Shown one piece after another: positions 8,644 to 18,064 of a DNA stretch of 64,000 nucleotides (its first letter is position 1; each line of letters starts with the position of its first letter). Made by a program: the position numbers and the translations under genes. The DNA is taken from contig JAQBYN010000013.1 in NCBI GenBank assembly GCA_027622715.1, positions 16,750 to 80,749 on the forward strand. The letters run 5' to 3'. The notes beneath the pieces are model-generated. The model saw nothing but the letters and a program-made list of their open reading frames with translations. It had not been told where the DNA came from and did no database searches. Source of the stretch: Pseudomonadota bacterium. Lineage in GTDB: Bacteria; Pseudomonadota; Alphaproteobacteria; SHVP01.

Positions 8644-9909
8644 ATGAGTAAGTCCGGTGGCGGCGATTCAAAGAACACTCTGTACTGCTCTTTTTGCGGA
8701 AAGAGTCAGCATGAGGTTCGCAAGCTAATTGCGGGCCCAACTGTGTTCATCTGCGATGAATGCGTCGAGCTGTGCATGGACATCATTCGGGAGGAGCACA
8801 AGAGCGCGCTCGTCAAGAGCCTCGATGGTGTCCCGACCCCCGCCGATATTTGTAGTGTCCTCGACGACTACGTCATCGGGCAGAAACACGCCAAACGGAT
8901 TCTATCGGTTGCGGTACACAACCATTACAAGCGCCTCAATCACGACACCAAGAACAACGACGTCGAGATTTCGAAGTCGAACATCCTTCTTCTCGGCCCG
9001 ACGGGGTGCGGCAAGACCCTGCTAGCTCAAACGCTGGCGCGCATCCTCGATGTGCCGTTCACGATGGCCGACGCGACCACGCTCACTGAAGCGGGCTACG
9101 TCGGGGAAGATGTCGAGAATATCATCTTGAAGCTGCTACAGGCAGCCGACTACAACGTCGAACGCGCCCAACGTGGCATCGTCTACATCGACGAAGTCGA
9201 CAAAGTGAGCCGCAAATCCAACAACCCTTCGATCACGCGTGATGTTTCGGGCGAGGGCGTCCAGCAAGCGCTTCTAAAAATCATGGAGGGAACGATCGCG
9301 TCCGTTCCGCCGCAGGGGGGGCGCAAGCACCCGCAGCAAGAGTTCCTGCAGGTCGATACCACCAACATCCTGTTCATTTGCGGCGGCGCTTTTTCAGGAC
9401 TTGAAAAGATCATCGCTCAACGGGGTCGCGGTACGGCAATCGGATTTGGCGCCGACGTCCGCTCGGTCAACGACAAGAAAACCGGCGAGATTCTTCGGGA
9501 AGTGGAACCAGAGGATCTGCTGAAGTTCGGTCTAATTCCGGAATTTGTCGGCCGCCTGCCGGTTCTGGCGACCCTCAACGATCTGGACGAAGGCGCGTTG
9601 GTCGAGATCCTGTCGCGCCCGAAGAACGCGTTGGTCAAACAATATCAGCGCTTGTTTGAGATGGAGAACGTCAATCTGACCTTTTCGGATGATGCCCTCA
9701 AGGCGATCGCGAAACGCGCGGTCACCCGTAAGACGGGCGCTCGTGGGTTGCGATCGATCATGGAGAGCATCTTGCTCGAATCCATGTTCGACTTGCCCTC
9801 GCTGGATTCGGTCGTTGAGGTTGTCATCAACTCGGAGGTTGTCGAAGGGCGCGCGCAGCCACTCCATATCTACGCCGATCGCCGCGAAGAAGCGGGCTCC
9901 AGCGCGTAG
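8644..9909 (+). CDS. clpX: ATP-dependent Clp protease ATP-binding subunit ClpX
   Basis: A 421-residue AAA+ unfoldase that feeds proteins to ClpP. The N-terminal zinc-binding domain has Cys15, Cys18, Cys37 and Cys40 (YCSFCGK and FICDEC). The Walker A motif is GPTGCGKT at 118-125 and Walker B is IVYIDEVDK at 179-187. The ClpP-docking IGF loop is seen in GTAIGFGAD, and sensor 2 lies in [11 protein letters not shown] use the ATG at 8644; a GTG two codons upstream (8638) is in frame. It lies between clpP and lon, as is usual in alphaproteobacteria. Confidence 0.97.
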   Translation: MSKSGGGDSKNTLYCSFCGKSQHEVRKLIAGPTVFICDECVELCMDIIREEHKSALVKSLDGVPTPADICSVLDDYVIGQKHAKRILSVAVHNHYKRLNHDTKNNDVEISKSNILLLGPTGCGKTLLAQTLARILDVPFTMADATTLTEAGYVGEDVENIILKLLQAADYNVERAQRGIVYIDEVDKVSRKSNNPSITRDVSGEGVQQALLKIMEGTIASVPPQGGRKHPQQEFLQVDTTNILFICGGAFSGLEKIIAQRGRGTAIGFGADVRSVNDKKTGEILREVEPEDLLKFGLIPEFVGRLPVLATLNDLDEGALVEILSRPKNALVKQYQRLFEMENVNLTFSDDALKAIAKRAVTRKTGARGLRSIMESILLESMFDLPSLDSVVEVVINSEVVEGRAQPLHIYADRREEAGSSA

Positions 9910-9931
9910 GCACCTGCAGAAAGCAGGCGCG

Positions 9932-9963
9932 CCTTGAAATGGCGCTTCCTCGGAGCCACTTTG
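9932..9963 (+). promoter_or_regulatory. possible heat-shock (RpoH-type) promoter of lon
   Basis: CCTTGAAA at 9932-9939 resembles the -35 box of RpoH promoters, and CCACTTTG at 9956-9963 partly resembles the CCCCATNT -10 box, in the 121-base gap before lon. The -35 is good; the -10 has several mismatches and the spacing is at the long end. lon is a well-known heat-shock gene, which is why I record it. Confidence 0.3.
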
Positions 9964-10030
9964 ACTGAAACAGGGCGCTTTAGCCCGAATTTGGTAGGGA
10001 AGCCGCCGGTAGGCGCGGCTCAAGAGTGCA

Positions 10031-12436
10031 ATGACTGAAAAAGCTACTTTGTATCCGGTTCTTCCGCTCCGCGACATTGTCGTCTTTCCACATATGATCG
10101 TCCCGCTTTTTGTGGGTCGTGACAAATCGGTTCGAGCGCTTGAAGACGTGATGAAGGAGGACAAACAAATCCTTCTCGTCGCCCAGAAGGATGCCGCTGT
10201 CGACGACCCCGCCGCCGAGGATATTCATACCGTTGGCACCATAGGCGCGGTGCTCCAGCTGCTTAAGTTGCCCGACGGAACCGTTAAGGTTCTGGTCGAG
10301 GGGGGTAACCGCGCGAAAATTCAGAGTTTCTCCGACAACGCGGACTTCTTCCAGGCATTCGCTGAAGTGATTGAGGACCCGGAGCCGGACTCTCAGGAAC
10401 TCCAAGCCCTCGCGCGGTCCGTCGTCACTCAGTTTGAGCAATACGTGAAGCTCAACAAGAAAATCCCTGCAGAAGTCCTTGTTTCACTCAACCAAATTGA
10501 GGATCCCTCGAAGCTTGCCGACACCGTTGCCTCACATATGGCACTGCGGGTCTCCGAGAAGCAGGAATTGCTAGAGACCATCCGAACATCGGAACGGCTG
10601 GAGCGCGTCTACTCGTTCATGGAGAACGAGATCGGCGTCTTGCAGGTCGAGAAAAAAATCCGCAGCCGCGTCAAACGCCAAATGGAAAAGACGCAGCGCG
10701 AGTATTACCTCAACGAACAGCTCAAGGCGATCCAGAAGGAACTCGGCGACACCGACGATAGCCGAGAAGAGCTGCAGGAGCTGGAAGAGAAAATTCGCAA
10801 GACCAAGCTCAGCAAAGAGGCGCGTGATAAGGCGACCGGTGAGCTCAAGAAACTGCGCAACATGAGCCCGATGTCGGCCGAGGCAACCGTTGTCCGCAAT
10901 TACCTCGATTGGCTTCTCTCCGTGCCATGGAAGAAGCGGTCCAAAGTTAAAGCAGACCTCAAGTTCGCTGCAAATATCTTAGATCGGGATCACTACGGTC
11001 TCGACAAAGTCAAAGAACGCATTCTCGAGTACCTTGCTGTTCAGCATCGTGTGAAAAAAATGCGCGGACCGATTCTCTGCTTGGTCGGGCCGCCAGGTGT
11101 CGGCAAAACGTCGCTTGGACGCTCGATCGGCACAGCGACCGGCCGCAAATTTGTGCGGATATCGTTGGGTGGCGTTCGCGATGAGGCGGAGATTCGTGGG
11201 CACCGGCGGACCTATATCGGGTCAATGCCCGGCAAGATCATCCAGTCGATGAAGAAGGCAGGTTCCTCGAATCCGATCTTCATGCTCGATGAGGTCGATA
11301 AACTAGGTGCGGATTTCCGCGGCGACCCGTCCTCGGCGCTGCTCGAAGTTCTTGATCCGGAGCAAAACTTTGCGTTTAACGATCACTATTTGGAGGTCGA
11401 CTACGACCTGTCCGACGTGATGTTCATCGCGACGGCGAACACCCTCCGAATCCCGCCGGCGTTGGTGGATCGTATGGAGGTCATTCGCCTCGCTGGATAT
11501 ACCGAAGACGAGAAGGTGGAGATTGCAAAACGGCATTTGGTCTCGAAACAGGTCGAGGCCCATGGGTTGAAGAAGGACGAATGGTCGATTAGCGACGATG
11601 CGCTTCGCGACATCATCCGTTACTTCACGCGCGAAGCTGGCGTCCGGAATTTGGAACGTGAGCTCGCAAACCTAGCGCGCAAGGCGACGAAGGAAATCGT
11701 TGAGAGCGGGAAGGGTAAGATATCGATTACCCGGCGCAATTTGGACAAGTACGCCGGCGTGAAGCGGTATCGCTTTGGCGAGGTCGAAGAAGAACATCTG
11801 ATCGGCGTATCGACCGGCCTTGCCTGGACTGAAGTCGGCGGGGAGTTGTTGAGCATCGAAGCGCTATTGGTCCCGGGCAAGGGTAACATCAAGTACACCG
11901 GCAAGCTCGGCGACGTGATGCAGGAATCCATTCAGGCCGCCTGGAGTTACGTGCGGGCCCGTGCCACAGACTTCGGGATCAAACCAACCCTGTTCGACAA
12001 GCGGGATATCCACGTCCACGTTCCTGAGGGCGCCACCCCAAAGGATGGACCGTCTGCCGGTGTCGCCATGGTGACCTCGATCGTCTCGGCGCTGACTCAA
12101 ATCCCCATCCGCAAAGATATCGCGATGACCGGCGAAATAAGCCTGCGCGGTCGCGTTCTTCCTATTGGTGGGCTGAAGGAAAAGCTGCTGGCCGCGCTCC
12201 GAGGCGGCCTGAGCACCGTGCTCATTCCGATAGAAAACGAAAAAGACTTGGCCGAGATTCCGGACAACGTCAAAAAAGGCATGAAAATAATTCCCGTCAG
12301 GCACGTCGACGAGGTTCTGAAAAATGCTCTGACCACGGAGCCGGTCCCGATTGAATGGGACGAAGAGCAAGAAGCGCTCGCGAAAGTGGCAGACCCCGAC
12401 GCTCCAGCTAAACGTGAAGGTGTGGTCACCCACTGA
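10031..12436 (+). CDS. lon: ATP-dependent protease Lon
   Basis: An 801-residue LonA protease that degrades misfolded and short-lived regulatory proteins in the cytosol. The N-terminal LON substrate domain covers about 1-200, beginning with [14 protein letters not shown]. The AAA+ module has Walker A GPPGVGKT at 353-360 and Walker [13 protein letters not shown]. The C-terminal protease domain has the Ser-Lys dyad Ser675 (PKDGPSAG) and Lys718 ([10 protein letters not shown]), 43 residues apart as in E. coli Lon. The length is normal for LonA and no frameshift is seen. It follows clpX and precedes the HU gene. Confidence 0.97.
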   Translation: MTEKATLYPVLPLRDIVVFPHMIVPLFVGRDKSVRALEDVMKEDKQILLVAQKDAAVDDPAAEDIHTVGTIGAVLQLLKLPDGTVKVLVEGGNRAKIQSFSDNADFFQAFAEVIEDPEPDSQELQALARSVVTQFEQYVKLNKKIPAEVLVSLNQIEDPSKLADTVASHMALRVSEKQELLETIRTSERLERVYSFMENEIGVLQVEKKIRSRVKRQMEKTQREYYLNEQLKAIQKELGDTDDSREELQELEEKIRKTKLSKEARDKATGELKKLRNMSPMSAEATVVRNYLDWLLSVPWKKRSKVKADLKFAANILDRDHYGLDKVKERILEYLAVQHRVKKMRGPILCLVGPPGVGKTSLGRSIGTATGRKFVRISLGGVRDEAEIRGHRRTYIGSMPGKIIQSMKKAGSSNPIFMLDEVDKLGADFRGDPSSALLEVLDPEQNFAFNDHYLEVDYDLSDVMFIATANTLRIPPALVDRMEVIRLAGYTEDEKVEIAKRHLVSKQVEAHGLKKDEWSISDDALRDIIRYFTREAGVRNLERELANLARKATKEIVESGKGKISITRRNLDKYAGVKRYRFGEVEEEHLIGVSTGLAWTEVGGELLSIEALLVPGKGNIKYTGKLGDVMQESIQAAWSYVRARATDFGIKPTLFDKRDIHVHVPEGATPKDGPSAGVAMVTSIVSALTQIPIRKDIAMTGEISLRGRVLPIGGLKEKLLAALRGGLSTVLIPIENEKDLAEIPDNVKKGMKIIPVRHVDEVLKNALTTEPVPIEWDEEQEALAKVADPDAPAKREGVVTH

Positions 12437-12505
12437 CTTCACCCTAAATACGGGTACATAGGCCGGAAAAGCGCGAAAAAGCTGGGGATAGGTGCATTTT
12501 TCTCT

Positions 12506-12534
12506 TTGACGGGAGGGGCGCTCACTCCTACAGT
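12506..12534 (+). promoter_or_regulatory. promoter of the HU gene
   Basis: TTGACG at 12506-12511 and TACAGT at 12529-12534 are exactly 17 bases apart, a good housekeeping sigma factor match. They lie between lon and the HU gene and would give a leader of about 65 bases. The HU gene can therefore be transcribed independently of lon. Confidence 0.5.
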
Positions 12535-12607
12535 TCGTGCGTCCGATGCATTTCAACACAACATTTGCTATTTCAAATTGCTCTTGTCCTAGAGAGGGGG
12601 CCCTGCC

Positions 12608-12880
12608 GTGAACAAAAATGATCTGGTGGCAACAGTTTCCAATGCTGCTGGTCTTTCCAAAGCTGATGCCACGAAAGCCGTTGATAGTGTTTTTGAAGCG
12701 ATCACCGACTCACTGAAGGCTGGCCAGGAAGTCCGACTGGTTGGATTCGGTACCTTTAACGTGGCTCAACGGAAGGCCTCCGAGGGTCGCAACCCTCGGA
12801 CCGGCGAAAAGATACAGATTCCGGCGTCCAACCAGCCAAAATTCAAGGCGGGCAAGAGACTGAAAGACGCGGTCAACTAA
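12608..12880 (+). CDS. hup: DNA-binding protein HU
   Basis: A 90-residue histone-like protein that bends and compacts DNA as a dimer. It shows the N-terminal helix pair (MNKNDLVATVSNAAGLSKAD), the GFGTF turn, and the DNA-binding arm signature GRNPRTGEKIQIPAS with the tip proline. The start is GTG, preceded by a strong purine run (AGAGAGGGGG at about 12590-12599). The position after lon is common to many proteobacteria. A clear terminator follows 25 bases after the stop codon. Confidence 0.96.
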   Translation: MNKNDLVATVSNAAGLSKADATKAVDSVFEAITDSLKAGQEVRLVGFGTFNVAQRKASEGRNPRTGEKIQIPASNQPKFKAGKRLKDAVN

Positions 12881-12904
12881 CACCTCGTCCTGCGATATCT
12901 GAGA

Positions 12905-12940
12905 AATGCGTCGGCCTTCACGGCCGGCGCATTTTATTTT
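12905..12940 (+). terminator. rho-independent terminator after hup
   Basis: A 12-base-pair stem (12905-12916 with 12922-12933, one G-T pair) closes a five-base loop and runs into ATTTTATTTTG. It ends the tig-hup block before tRNA-Val. Confidence 0.85.
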
Positions 12941-13003
12941 GTGCTCACCCGGGTTGGTCAAAGCGCGCCCAGGTGCCCCATGTCACCGGCGGGTCAACCG
13001 TCC

Positions 13004-13032
13004 TGGACAAAGGCAGCCGGATCAAGCATCTA
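13004..13032 (+). promoter_or_regulatory. possible promoter of tRNA-Val
   Basis: TGGACA at 13004-13009 and CATCTA at 13027-13032 are 17 bases apart and end 16 bases before the mature tRNA 5' end, a suitable distance for a stable RNA gene. The -10 match is moderate. Confidence 0.35.
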
Positions 13033-13048
13033 AGACGACAGAATCCGA

Positions 13049-13124
13049 GGGCGATTAGCTCAGCTGGAAGAGCACCTCGTTTACACCGAGGGGGTCGGCA
13101 GTTCGAACCTGTCATCGCCCACCA
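13049..13124 (+). tRNA. tRNA-Val (anticodon UAC)
   Basis: A 76-base tRNA with encoded CCA. The acceptor stem GGGCGAT pairs with ATCGCCC. The anticodon stem CCTCG pairs with CGAGG, with loop TTTACAC and anticodon TAC. The T arm has GTTCGAACC. It stands between the hup terminator and a membrane protein gene whose ATG begins only 16 bases after the CCA end. Confidence 0.97.
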
Positions 13125-13139
13125 TTTCCCAAAGCACTG

Positions 13140-13958
13140 ATGAGTAATTCGAACCCAATCGCGCCACCGTTGCCAGTCGTCGAGACCATTGCAAAAGCCG
13201 TGGAATTCGTTTGGCGTGGTCGGAACGAATTCCTGACACTTGCCTTTCCGGCGGTTCTCGTGCTTAGCGTCTTGAACACCGCTTTTGCGCGCTTGCTGCT
13301 CCCTGAGGGGGCTGCGGAACTCGCATCCGACGCCGAACGGCTTGAACAGGTAGTTCGTGCCGGCATTCTCCCGCTAATCCTGATGATTGTGCCCTTTTGT
13401 TTCTTTTGGACGACGTTTGCGATCGGTTGGCATCGCCGCTATCTCCTGCCGAAGGAAATGCAGAGCGTGGGTCAAATATTGACCTGGCGCACCCGCCACA
13501 CGCGCTTTCTCCTCTATGCAGCCGGGTTGACCCTTATCGTCGTCGCCGTGTTGGTCGTCGGCGCGAGTATCGCGGCCTTCGCGCCCGTGTTGCTTGTGCT
13601 CGCCCTTGCGGCGGCAGTCGTGGTCTACGGTCGGCTGTCGCAGGTGTTGCCAAGTGCCGCGATTGATCACGCGTTGACGTTCGGCGAAAGTTGGGCGTTA
13701 ACCCGCGGCCAAACCAGCCGCTTGTTTGCCGTTATCGTGGCAACCTGGTTCCCCACAGCGGTCATCATTGCTGTCTTGCAAGAGATTCTCGCGCTTTCGC
13801 TTGGAAACTCCCAAACATTGATGGCCCTATTCGTCAGAGCTTTCGTGGGTAATCTGATGGGTTACCTCGGTGTCGCGATTGGCGTCAGTGTTCTTTCTTC
13901 GATTTATGACCATCTACGGGTTGGCCGAAGCCCAAGTGTCGATCTAAAGGTCTTCTAA
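13140..13958 (+). CDS. multi-pass membrane protein of unknown function
   Basis: A 272-residue hydrophobic protein with about five or six likely membrane segments (about 33-53, 75-95, 120-160 as a pair, 195-215, 235-258). There is no signal peptide and no motif I recognise. The middle portion (FGESWALTRGQTSRLFAVIVA) resembles the loop-and-helix pattern of DUF-type inner-membrane proteins related to the GlpQ membrane domain, but this is only an impression. The ATG follows the tRNA-Val CCA end by 15 bases with no clear Shine-Dalgarno sequence, so translation may start from a transcript cleaved at the tRNA 3' end. A lipocalin-like gene follows after 13 bases. Confidence 0.75.
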   Translation: MSNSNPIAPPLPVVETIAKAVEFVWRGRNEFLTLAFPAVLVLSVLNTAFARLLLPEGAAELASDAERLEQVVRAGILPLILMIVPFCFFWTTFAIGWHRRYLLPKEMQSVGQILTWRTRHTRFLLYAAGLTLIVVAVLVVGASIAAFAPVLLVLALAAAVVVYGRLSQVLPSAAIDHALTFGESWALTRGQTSRLFAVIVATWFPTAVIIAVLQEILALSLGNSQTLMALFVRAFVGNLMGYLGVAIGVSVLSSIYDHLRVGRSPSVDLKVF

Positions 13959-13971
13959 GGACGGTGAGCCG

Positions 13972-14403
13972 ATGACGAAAAAAGAGGACCTCCTGGGCAC
14001 TTGGGCGCTCGTCCGGTGGGAGACCACGTATGACGGCGGCCGGACCATCTATCCCATGGGCGAGGACGCTAAAGGCTTCATCCTCTACACAACCGACGGT
14101 TACATGAGCGCGGTACTCTTTAGATCCGACCGGGCGCTTTTTGTAAGCGGCGAGGCATTAACGGCAGACGACGACGAAAAGGTCGCGGGTTGGAACGGGT
14201 ACTATTCCTATGGGGGCCCGTTTGAAATCGACGGAAACCACGTCATCCACACGGTGGCGCATTGCATCTATCCCAATTGGGTCGGCGACACGCAAGTTCG
14301 CGAGATAAGCTTCGACGAGGACCGACTGATCTTGACGACACCGCCGCAGAAAACGCGGCGCGGCACCCAAACCAGTCGGGTAATTTGGAAGCGGGCCAAT
14401 TGA
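13972..14403 (+). CDS. lipocalin-like domain protein
   Basis: A 143-residue protein that fits the bacterial lipocalin-like domain (PF13924 type). It opens with LLGTWALVRWE, continues with GFILYTTDGYMSAVLF, the characteristic strand pair of that family, and has the later strands FEIDGNHVIHTV and LILTTPP. It lacks a signal peptide, so it is probably cytosolic. Members are often found beside catabolic or biosynthetic enzymes and are presumed to bind small hydrophobic ligands; no ligand can be inferred here. It lies 13 bases after the membrane protein gene and likely shares its transcript. Confidence 0.8.
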   Translation: MTKKEDLLGTWALVRWETTYDGGRTIYPMGEDAKGFILYTTDGYMSAVLFRSDRALFVSGEALTADDDEKVAGWNGYYSYGGPFEIDGNHVIHTVAHCIYPNWVGDTQVREISFDEDRLILTTPPQKTRRGTQTSRVIWKRAN

Positions 14404-14421
14404 TCAAACAGAGGCCCGTCC

Positions 14422-14450
14422 TTGACACCCCATAGGGGCTAAAGTAAACG
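14422..14450 (+). promoter_or_regulatory. promoter of tRNA-Asp
   Basis: A perfect TTGACA at 14422-14427 and TAAACG at 14445-14450 are 17 bases apart, ending 16 bases before the tRNA. The spacer opens with the short palindrome CCCC-ATA-GGGG (14428-14438). Confidence 0.5.
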
Positions 14451-14466
14451 AGGCTGGCCGCCAGAT

Positions 14467-14543
<77 letters not shown>

Positions 14544-14582
14544 TTCCCCTTCGAACGGCTATCAATTCTCGCTCGTAACTCG

Positions 14583-14611
14583 TTGTTGATGCGCACCTTT
14601 CGTAGTATGAC
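14583..14611 (+). promoter_or_regulatory. possible promoter of the nuo operon
   Basis: TTGTTG at 14583-14588 and TATGAC at 14606-14611 are 17 bases apart in the 202-base gap before nuoA. No other promoter-like pair in this gap looks better. Confidence 0.35.
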
Positions 14612-14745
14612 TGGGCGCGATTTAGGGTGATCTGTGGAGCGAAGCCAAGGTTTTCGCCGAGTTGGGTCGCCGCCTATAATCCGCGCCGTTTTTGAGGCCC
14701 AATTGAACGGTCGCAAGAAGCGTGGATTGCGGCGCACGAGGGTAA

Positions 14746-15111
14746 ATGGACGATCTCCTGCGAGAATACCTGCCGATAATGATCTTCATCGGTCTGGTCG
14801 TTGTTTTGGGCGTTGTTTTCATTGCGGCGTCATTTTTTGCCGTTGAGCAGCATCCAGATGCCGAAAAACTCTCGACCTACGAGTGCGGGTTTGAGCCGTT
14901 CGAAGACACGCGTAGCCGGTTTGACGTCCGCTTTTACTTGGTCGCGCTCCTCTTCATCATTTTCGACCTTGAGGTCGCATTCCTCTTCCCTTGGGCCGTC
15001 ACGCTTGGCGATACGGGCGTCTTCGGCTTTTGGTCGATGTTCATCTTTCTAGGCGTGCTCACGGTCGGCTTTGTTTATGAATGGAAGAAGGGCGCGCTCG
15101 AATGGGAGTGA
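14746..15111 (+). CDS. nuoA: NADH-quinone oxidoreductase subunit A
   Basis: A 121-residue membrane subunit of complex I with three membrane helices. The signature [20 protein letters not shown] lies between helices 1 and 2; it includes the conserved Cys-Gly and the acidic residues of the loop near the quinone entrance. This is the first of 14 consecutive nuo genes. The ATG at 14746 follows GAGGGT. The gene's end overlaps the chosen nuoB start by 10 bases, or sits just before the alternative nuoB start. Confidence 0.96.
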   Translation: MDDLLREYLPIMIFIGLVVVLGVVFIAASFFAVEQHPDAEKLSTYECGFEPFEDTRSRFDVRFYLVALLFIIFDLEVAFLFPWAVTLGDTGVFGFWSMFIFLGVLTVGFVYEWKKGALEWE

Positions 15112-15647
15112 ACACCGTGACCACGCAACCGGCAGGCGAGGCCTCGTTGGCAAGCGATCCGTTCTTTCATCAAGTTTCGGACGACCTTGCTGATAAAGGA
15201 TTTGTCGTCACCCAGGTGGACAAGGTCGTTAACTGGGCGCGCACGGGTTCCTTGTGGTGGATGACTTTCGGCTTGGCGTGTTGCGCCGTCGAGATGATGC
15301 ATGCATCAATGCCGCGCTACGATTTAGACCGGTTCGGCGTTATGCCGCGTGCGAGTCCGCGCCAATCGGATTTAATGATTGTGGCCGGAACGTTGACCAA
15401 CAAAATGGCGCCCGCGCTGCGGAAGGTCTACGACCAGATGGCCGAGCCGCGCTACGTCATTTCTATGGGCAGTTGCGCCAACGGGGGCGGCTACTACCAC
15501 TACTCTTACTCGGTCGTTCGCGGGTGTGACCGCATCGTTCCAGTTGACGTGTATGTTCCAGGTTGCCCACCAACCGCCGAAGCTTTGGTGTACGGCATCC
15601 TGCAATTGCAAAAAAAAATTCGCCGTACAGCCACGATCGCTCGGTAG
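15102..15647 (+). CDS. nuoB: NADH-quinone oxidoreductase subunit B
   Basis: The 181-residue hydrophilic subunit that holds the terminal iron-sulfur cluster N2, which passes electrons to quinone. Its four ligands are visible: tandem Cys60-Cys61 in [10 protein letters not shown], Cys125 in [10 protein letters not shown] and Cys155 in [12 protein letters not shown] give the ATG at 15102, which overlaps nuoA; the GTG at 15117 is a strong alternative because GGGAG at 15104-15108 is well placed before it. It is bound to NuoD in the peripheral arm. Confidence 0.96.
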   Translation: MGVNTVTTQPAGEASLASDPFFHQVSDDLADKGFVVTQVDKVVNWARTGSLWWMTFGLACCAVEMMHASMPRYDLDRFGVMPRASPRQSDLMIVAGTLTNKMAPALRKVYDQMAEPRYVISMGSCANGGGYYHYSYSVVRGCDRIVPVDVYVPGCPPTAEALVYGILQLQKKIRRTATIAR

Positions 15648-15663
15648 TTGGTACATAGACATT

Positions 15664-16278
15664 ATGGACGACGCACTTAAGGAACTCGGCGAGTACATCG
15701 CTGCAGCGTTGACCGATCAAGTTACAGGTATTGAGGTCGCGCACCACGAGCTGATGATCCTCGCCACCGCGGGCAGTGTGCCCAAGGTCATGTCATTCCT
15801 AAGAGACGACCCCGCCTGCCAATTCAAGGTGCTCATCGACATTTGCGGTGTCGATTACCCGGATCGAAATCGGCGATTTGACGTCGTCTACAACCTCCTG
15901 AGCCTCACTCATAATCAGCGTGTCAGGGTGAAGGTGCAGGCCGAGGAAACGACCCCAGTCCCGTCCATTACCGCGATTTATTCCGCCGCCGGTTGGTTTG
16001 AGCGCGAGGTGTGGGACATGTACGGCGTGATGTTCTCAGATCATCCCGATCTCCGCCGGTTGCTCACCGACTACGGTTTTGAGGGGCACCCTTTGCGCAA
16101 AGACTTTCCCCTCACCGGATTTGTCGAGGTGCGGTATGACGAGGACGAAAAGCGTGTCGTCTATGAGCCCGTTAAACTTGCTCAGGAATTCCGCCGGTTC
16201 GATTTTCTGAGCCCATGGGAGGGCGCGGACTACCTCTTGCCTGGCGATGAGAAGAGCAAAGCGGCGGACGCATCCTGA
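15664..16278 (+). CDS. nuoC: NADH-quinone oxidoreductase subunit C
   Basis: A 204-residue peripheral-arm subunit (30 kDa family). It shows the family signature ERE(V)WDMYGVMF followed by [20 protein letters not shown]. NuoC and NuoD are separate proteins here, unlike the fused NuoCD of E. coli. The open frame extends upstream into nuoB, but the ATG at 15664, 16 bases after the nuoB stop, gives the usual N-terminus ([12 protein letters not shown]). Its stop overlaps the nuoD start by one base (TGATG). Confidence 0.96.
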   Translation: MDDALKELGEYIAAALTDQVTGIEVAHHELMILATAGSVPKVMSFLRDDPACQFKVLIDICGVDYPDRNRRFDVVYNLLSLTHNQRVRVKVQAEETTPVPSITAIYSAAGWFEREVWDMYGVMFSDHPDLRRLLTDYGFEGHPLRKDFPLTGFVEVRYDEDEKRVVYEPVKLAQEFRRFDFLSPWEGADYLLPGDEKSKAADAS

Positions 16279-17456
16279 TGGCTGAGCAGACCATCAGCAG
16301 TTACACCTTGAATTTCGGGCCGCAGCATCCGGCGGCTCACGGTGTATTGCGCCTGGTGCTCGAGATGGAAGGTGAAGTCGTTCGACGAACCGATCCTCAC
16401 ATCGGGCTTCTCCACCGCGGTACCGAAAAACTTATTGAATATAAGACGTATCTACAGGCGCTACCGTATTTCGACCGGCTCGATTATGTGTCGATGATGT
16501 GCCAGGAACACGCGTTCGTTCTTGCCATTGAGAAATTGTTGGACCTGGAAGTTCCTGCGCGCGGGAAAAAAGTACGTATCCTCTTTAGCGAAATCACGCG
16601 CATCCTCAATCATCTTCTCAATGTCACGACCCAGGCCATGGATGTTGGCGCCATGACGCCAACGCTTTGGGCCTTCGAGGAGCGTGAGAAGCTGATGGAG
16701 TTCTATGAGCGTGTGTCCGGTTCCAGGATGCACGCCGCTTACTTCCGAGTCGGTGGTGTTCATCAAGACCTGCCGGCAGGTCTCCTAGAGGACATCGCCC
16801 AATTCTGCGAGACGTTTCCAAAGGTCATCGCAGATATCGAAGGCCTGCTCACCGAGAACCGTATCTTCAAACAGAGAAACGTCGACGTCGGGGTCGTCCC
16901 GGCAGAAGACGCGATGGACTGGGGATTCTCGGGTGTGATGTTGCGCGGGTCCGGGGTCGCTTGGGACCTACGAAAATCACAACCTTACGACGGCTACGAA
17001 CACGTCGACTTCGACATCCCGGTGGGCAAGAACGGCGATTGCTACGACCGGTATCTTTGCCGAATCGAAGAAATGCGCCAGAGCGTCGGCATCATTCAAC
17101 AATGCGTCGCCGACATGCCCGGCGGGCCGGTCTCGGCTGAGAACAACAAGTACGTCCCGCCCAGCCGTGGCGAAATGAAGAGTTCGATGGAGGCGCTGAT
17201 CCATCACTTCAAGCTCTACACCGAAGGTTTCCACGTCCCGGCAGGCGAAACCTACACCGCCGTCGAGGCACCGAAGGGCGAATTTGGAGTCTACCTCGTC
17301 GCCGACGGGACCAACCAACCCTACCGGTGCAAAATTCGTGCGCCTGGTTACGCTCATCTCCAGGCGCTCGATTACATGTGTCAGGGTCACATGCTCGCGG
17401 ACGCCGTCGCGATCATCGGAAGTCAGGACATCGTGTTTGGAGAGATCGACCGATGA
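16278..17456 (+). CDS. nuoD: NADH-quinone oxidoreductase subunit D
   Basis: A 392-residue (49 kDa family) subunit that forms the quinone site with NuoB. The N-terminal [13 protein letters not shown] holds the conserved His pair beside the quinone head group, and [12 protein letters not shown] follows. The C-terminal region ends [25 protein letters not shown], the usual hydrogenase-like terminus, though the metal-binding cysteines of hydrogenases are absent as in all NuoD proteins. The overlaps with nuoC (one base) and nuoE (ATGA) point to translational coupling. Confidence 0.96.
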   Translation: MAEQTISSYTLNFGPQHPAAHGVLRLVLEMEGEVVRRTDPHIGLLHRGTEKLIEYKTYLQALPYFDRLDYVSMMCQEHAFVLAIEKLLDLEVPARGKKVRILFSEITRILNHLLNVTTQAMDVGAMTPTLWAFEEREKLMEFYERVSGSRMHAAYFRVGGVHQDLPAGLLEDIAQFCETFPKVIADIEGLLTENRIFKQRNVDVGVVPAEDAMDWGFSGVMLRGSGVAWDLRKSQPYDGYEHVDFDIPVGKNGDCYDRYLCRIEEMRQSVGIIQQCVADMPGGPVSAENNKYVPPSRGEMKSSMEALIHHFKLYTEGFHVPAGETYTAVEAPKGEFGVYLVADGTNQPYRCKIRAPGYAHLQALDYMCQGHMLADAVAIIGSQDIVFGEIDR

Positions 17457-18064
17457 TCGTCCAGAAAACGGCACCACCGGACCAACAACCGAGCGCGTTC
17501 GCGTTTTCGTCGGAGAACCAGGAGAAGGCGAAGGCGATCATTGCGCGGTATCCAGACGGGCGCCAAGCAAGTGCGATTATGCCACTCTTCGATCTTGCCC
17601 AGCGGCAACATGACGGTTGGTTGCCGACGGCAGCGATGGACTACATCGCAAACATGCTCGGCGTACCCCGAATGCGCGCCTACGAGGTCGCGACGTTCTA
17701 TTCCATGTACAATTTAGCGCCCATCGGCAAATACCTCGTCAGGGTATGTACGACCACACCATGTGAGCTGCGCGGCAGCAATGAAGTTGTTGCGGCTTGC
17801 CGAGAGGCGCTGGGGATTGATTTCAACCAAACAACATCTGACGGCATGTTTACATTCCGCGAGGTTGAGTGTCTGGGCGCATGCGTCAATGCGCCAGTTG
17901 TTTGGATCGGCGACGACTACTACGAGGACGTCGACGCCGATGCGATGCGAAAAATTGTCGCCGACCTTCGGGCCGGGACGACACCGCTACCCGGTTCGCA
18001 AAAGGGCCGCCAGACGTCGGCGCCCATAAATGGCCTTACCACGCTTAAGGAGCAGTCGGTCTGA
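17453..18064 (+). CDS. nuoE: NADH-quinone oxidoreductase subunit E
   Basis: A 203-residue (24 kDa family) subunit of the NADH-dehydrogenase module carrying the [2Fe-2S] cluster N1a. The four ligands are Cys99 and Cys104 ([11 protein letters not shown]) and Cys140 and Cys144 ([11 protein letters not shown]). The N-terminal helical domain has the usual [18 protein letters not shown]. The ATG at 17453 overlaps the nuoD stop; the longer open frame upstream is the tail of nuoD in another frame. The tail after about residue 180 is variable and low in conservation. Confidence 0.96.
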   Translation: MIVQKTAPPDQQPSAFAFSSENQEKAKAIIARYPDGRQASAIMPLFDLAQRQHDGWLPTAAMDYIANMLGVPRMRAYEVATFYSMYNLAPIGKYLVRVCTTTPCELRGSNEVVAACREALGIDFNQTTSDGMFTFREVECLGACVNAPVVWIGDDYYEDVDADAMRKIVADLRAGTTPLPGSQKGRQTSAPINGLTTLKEQSV

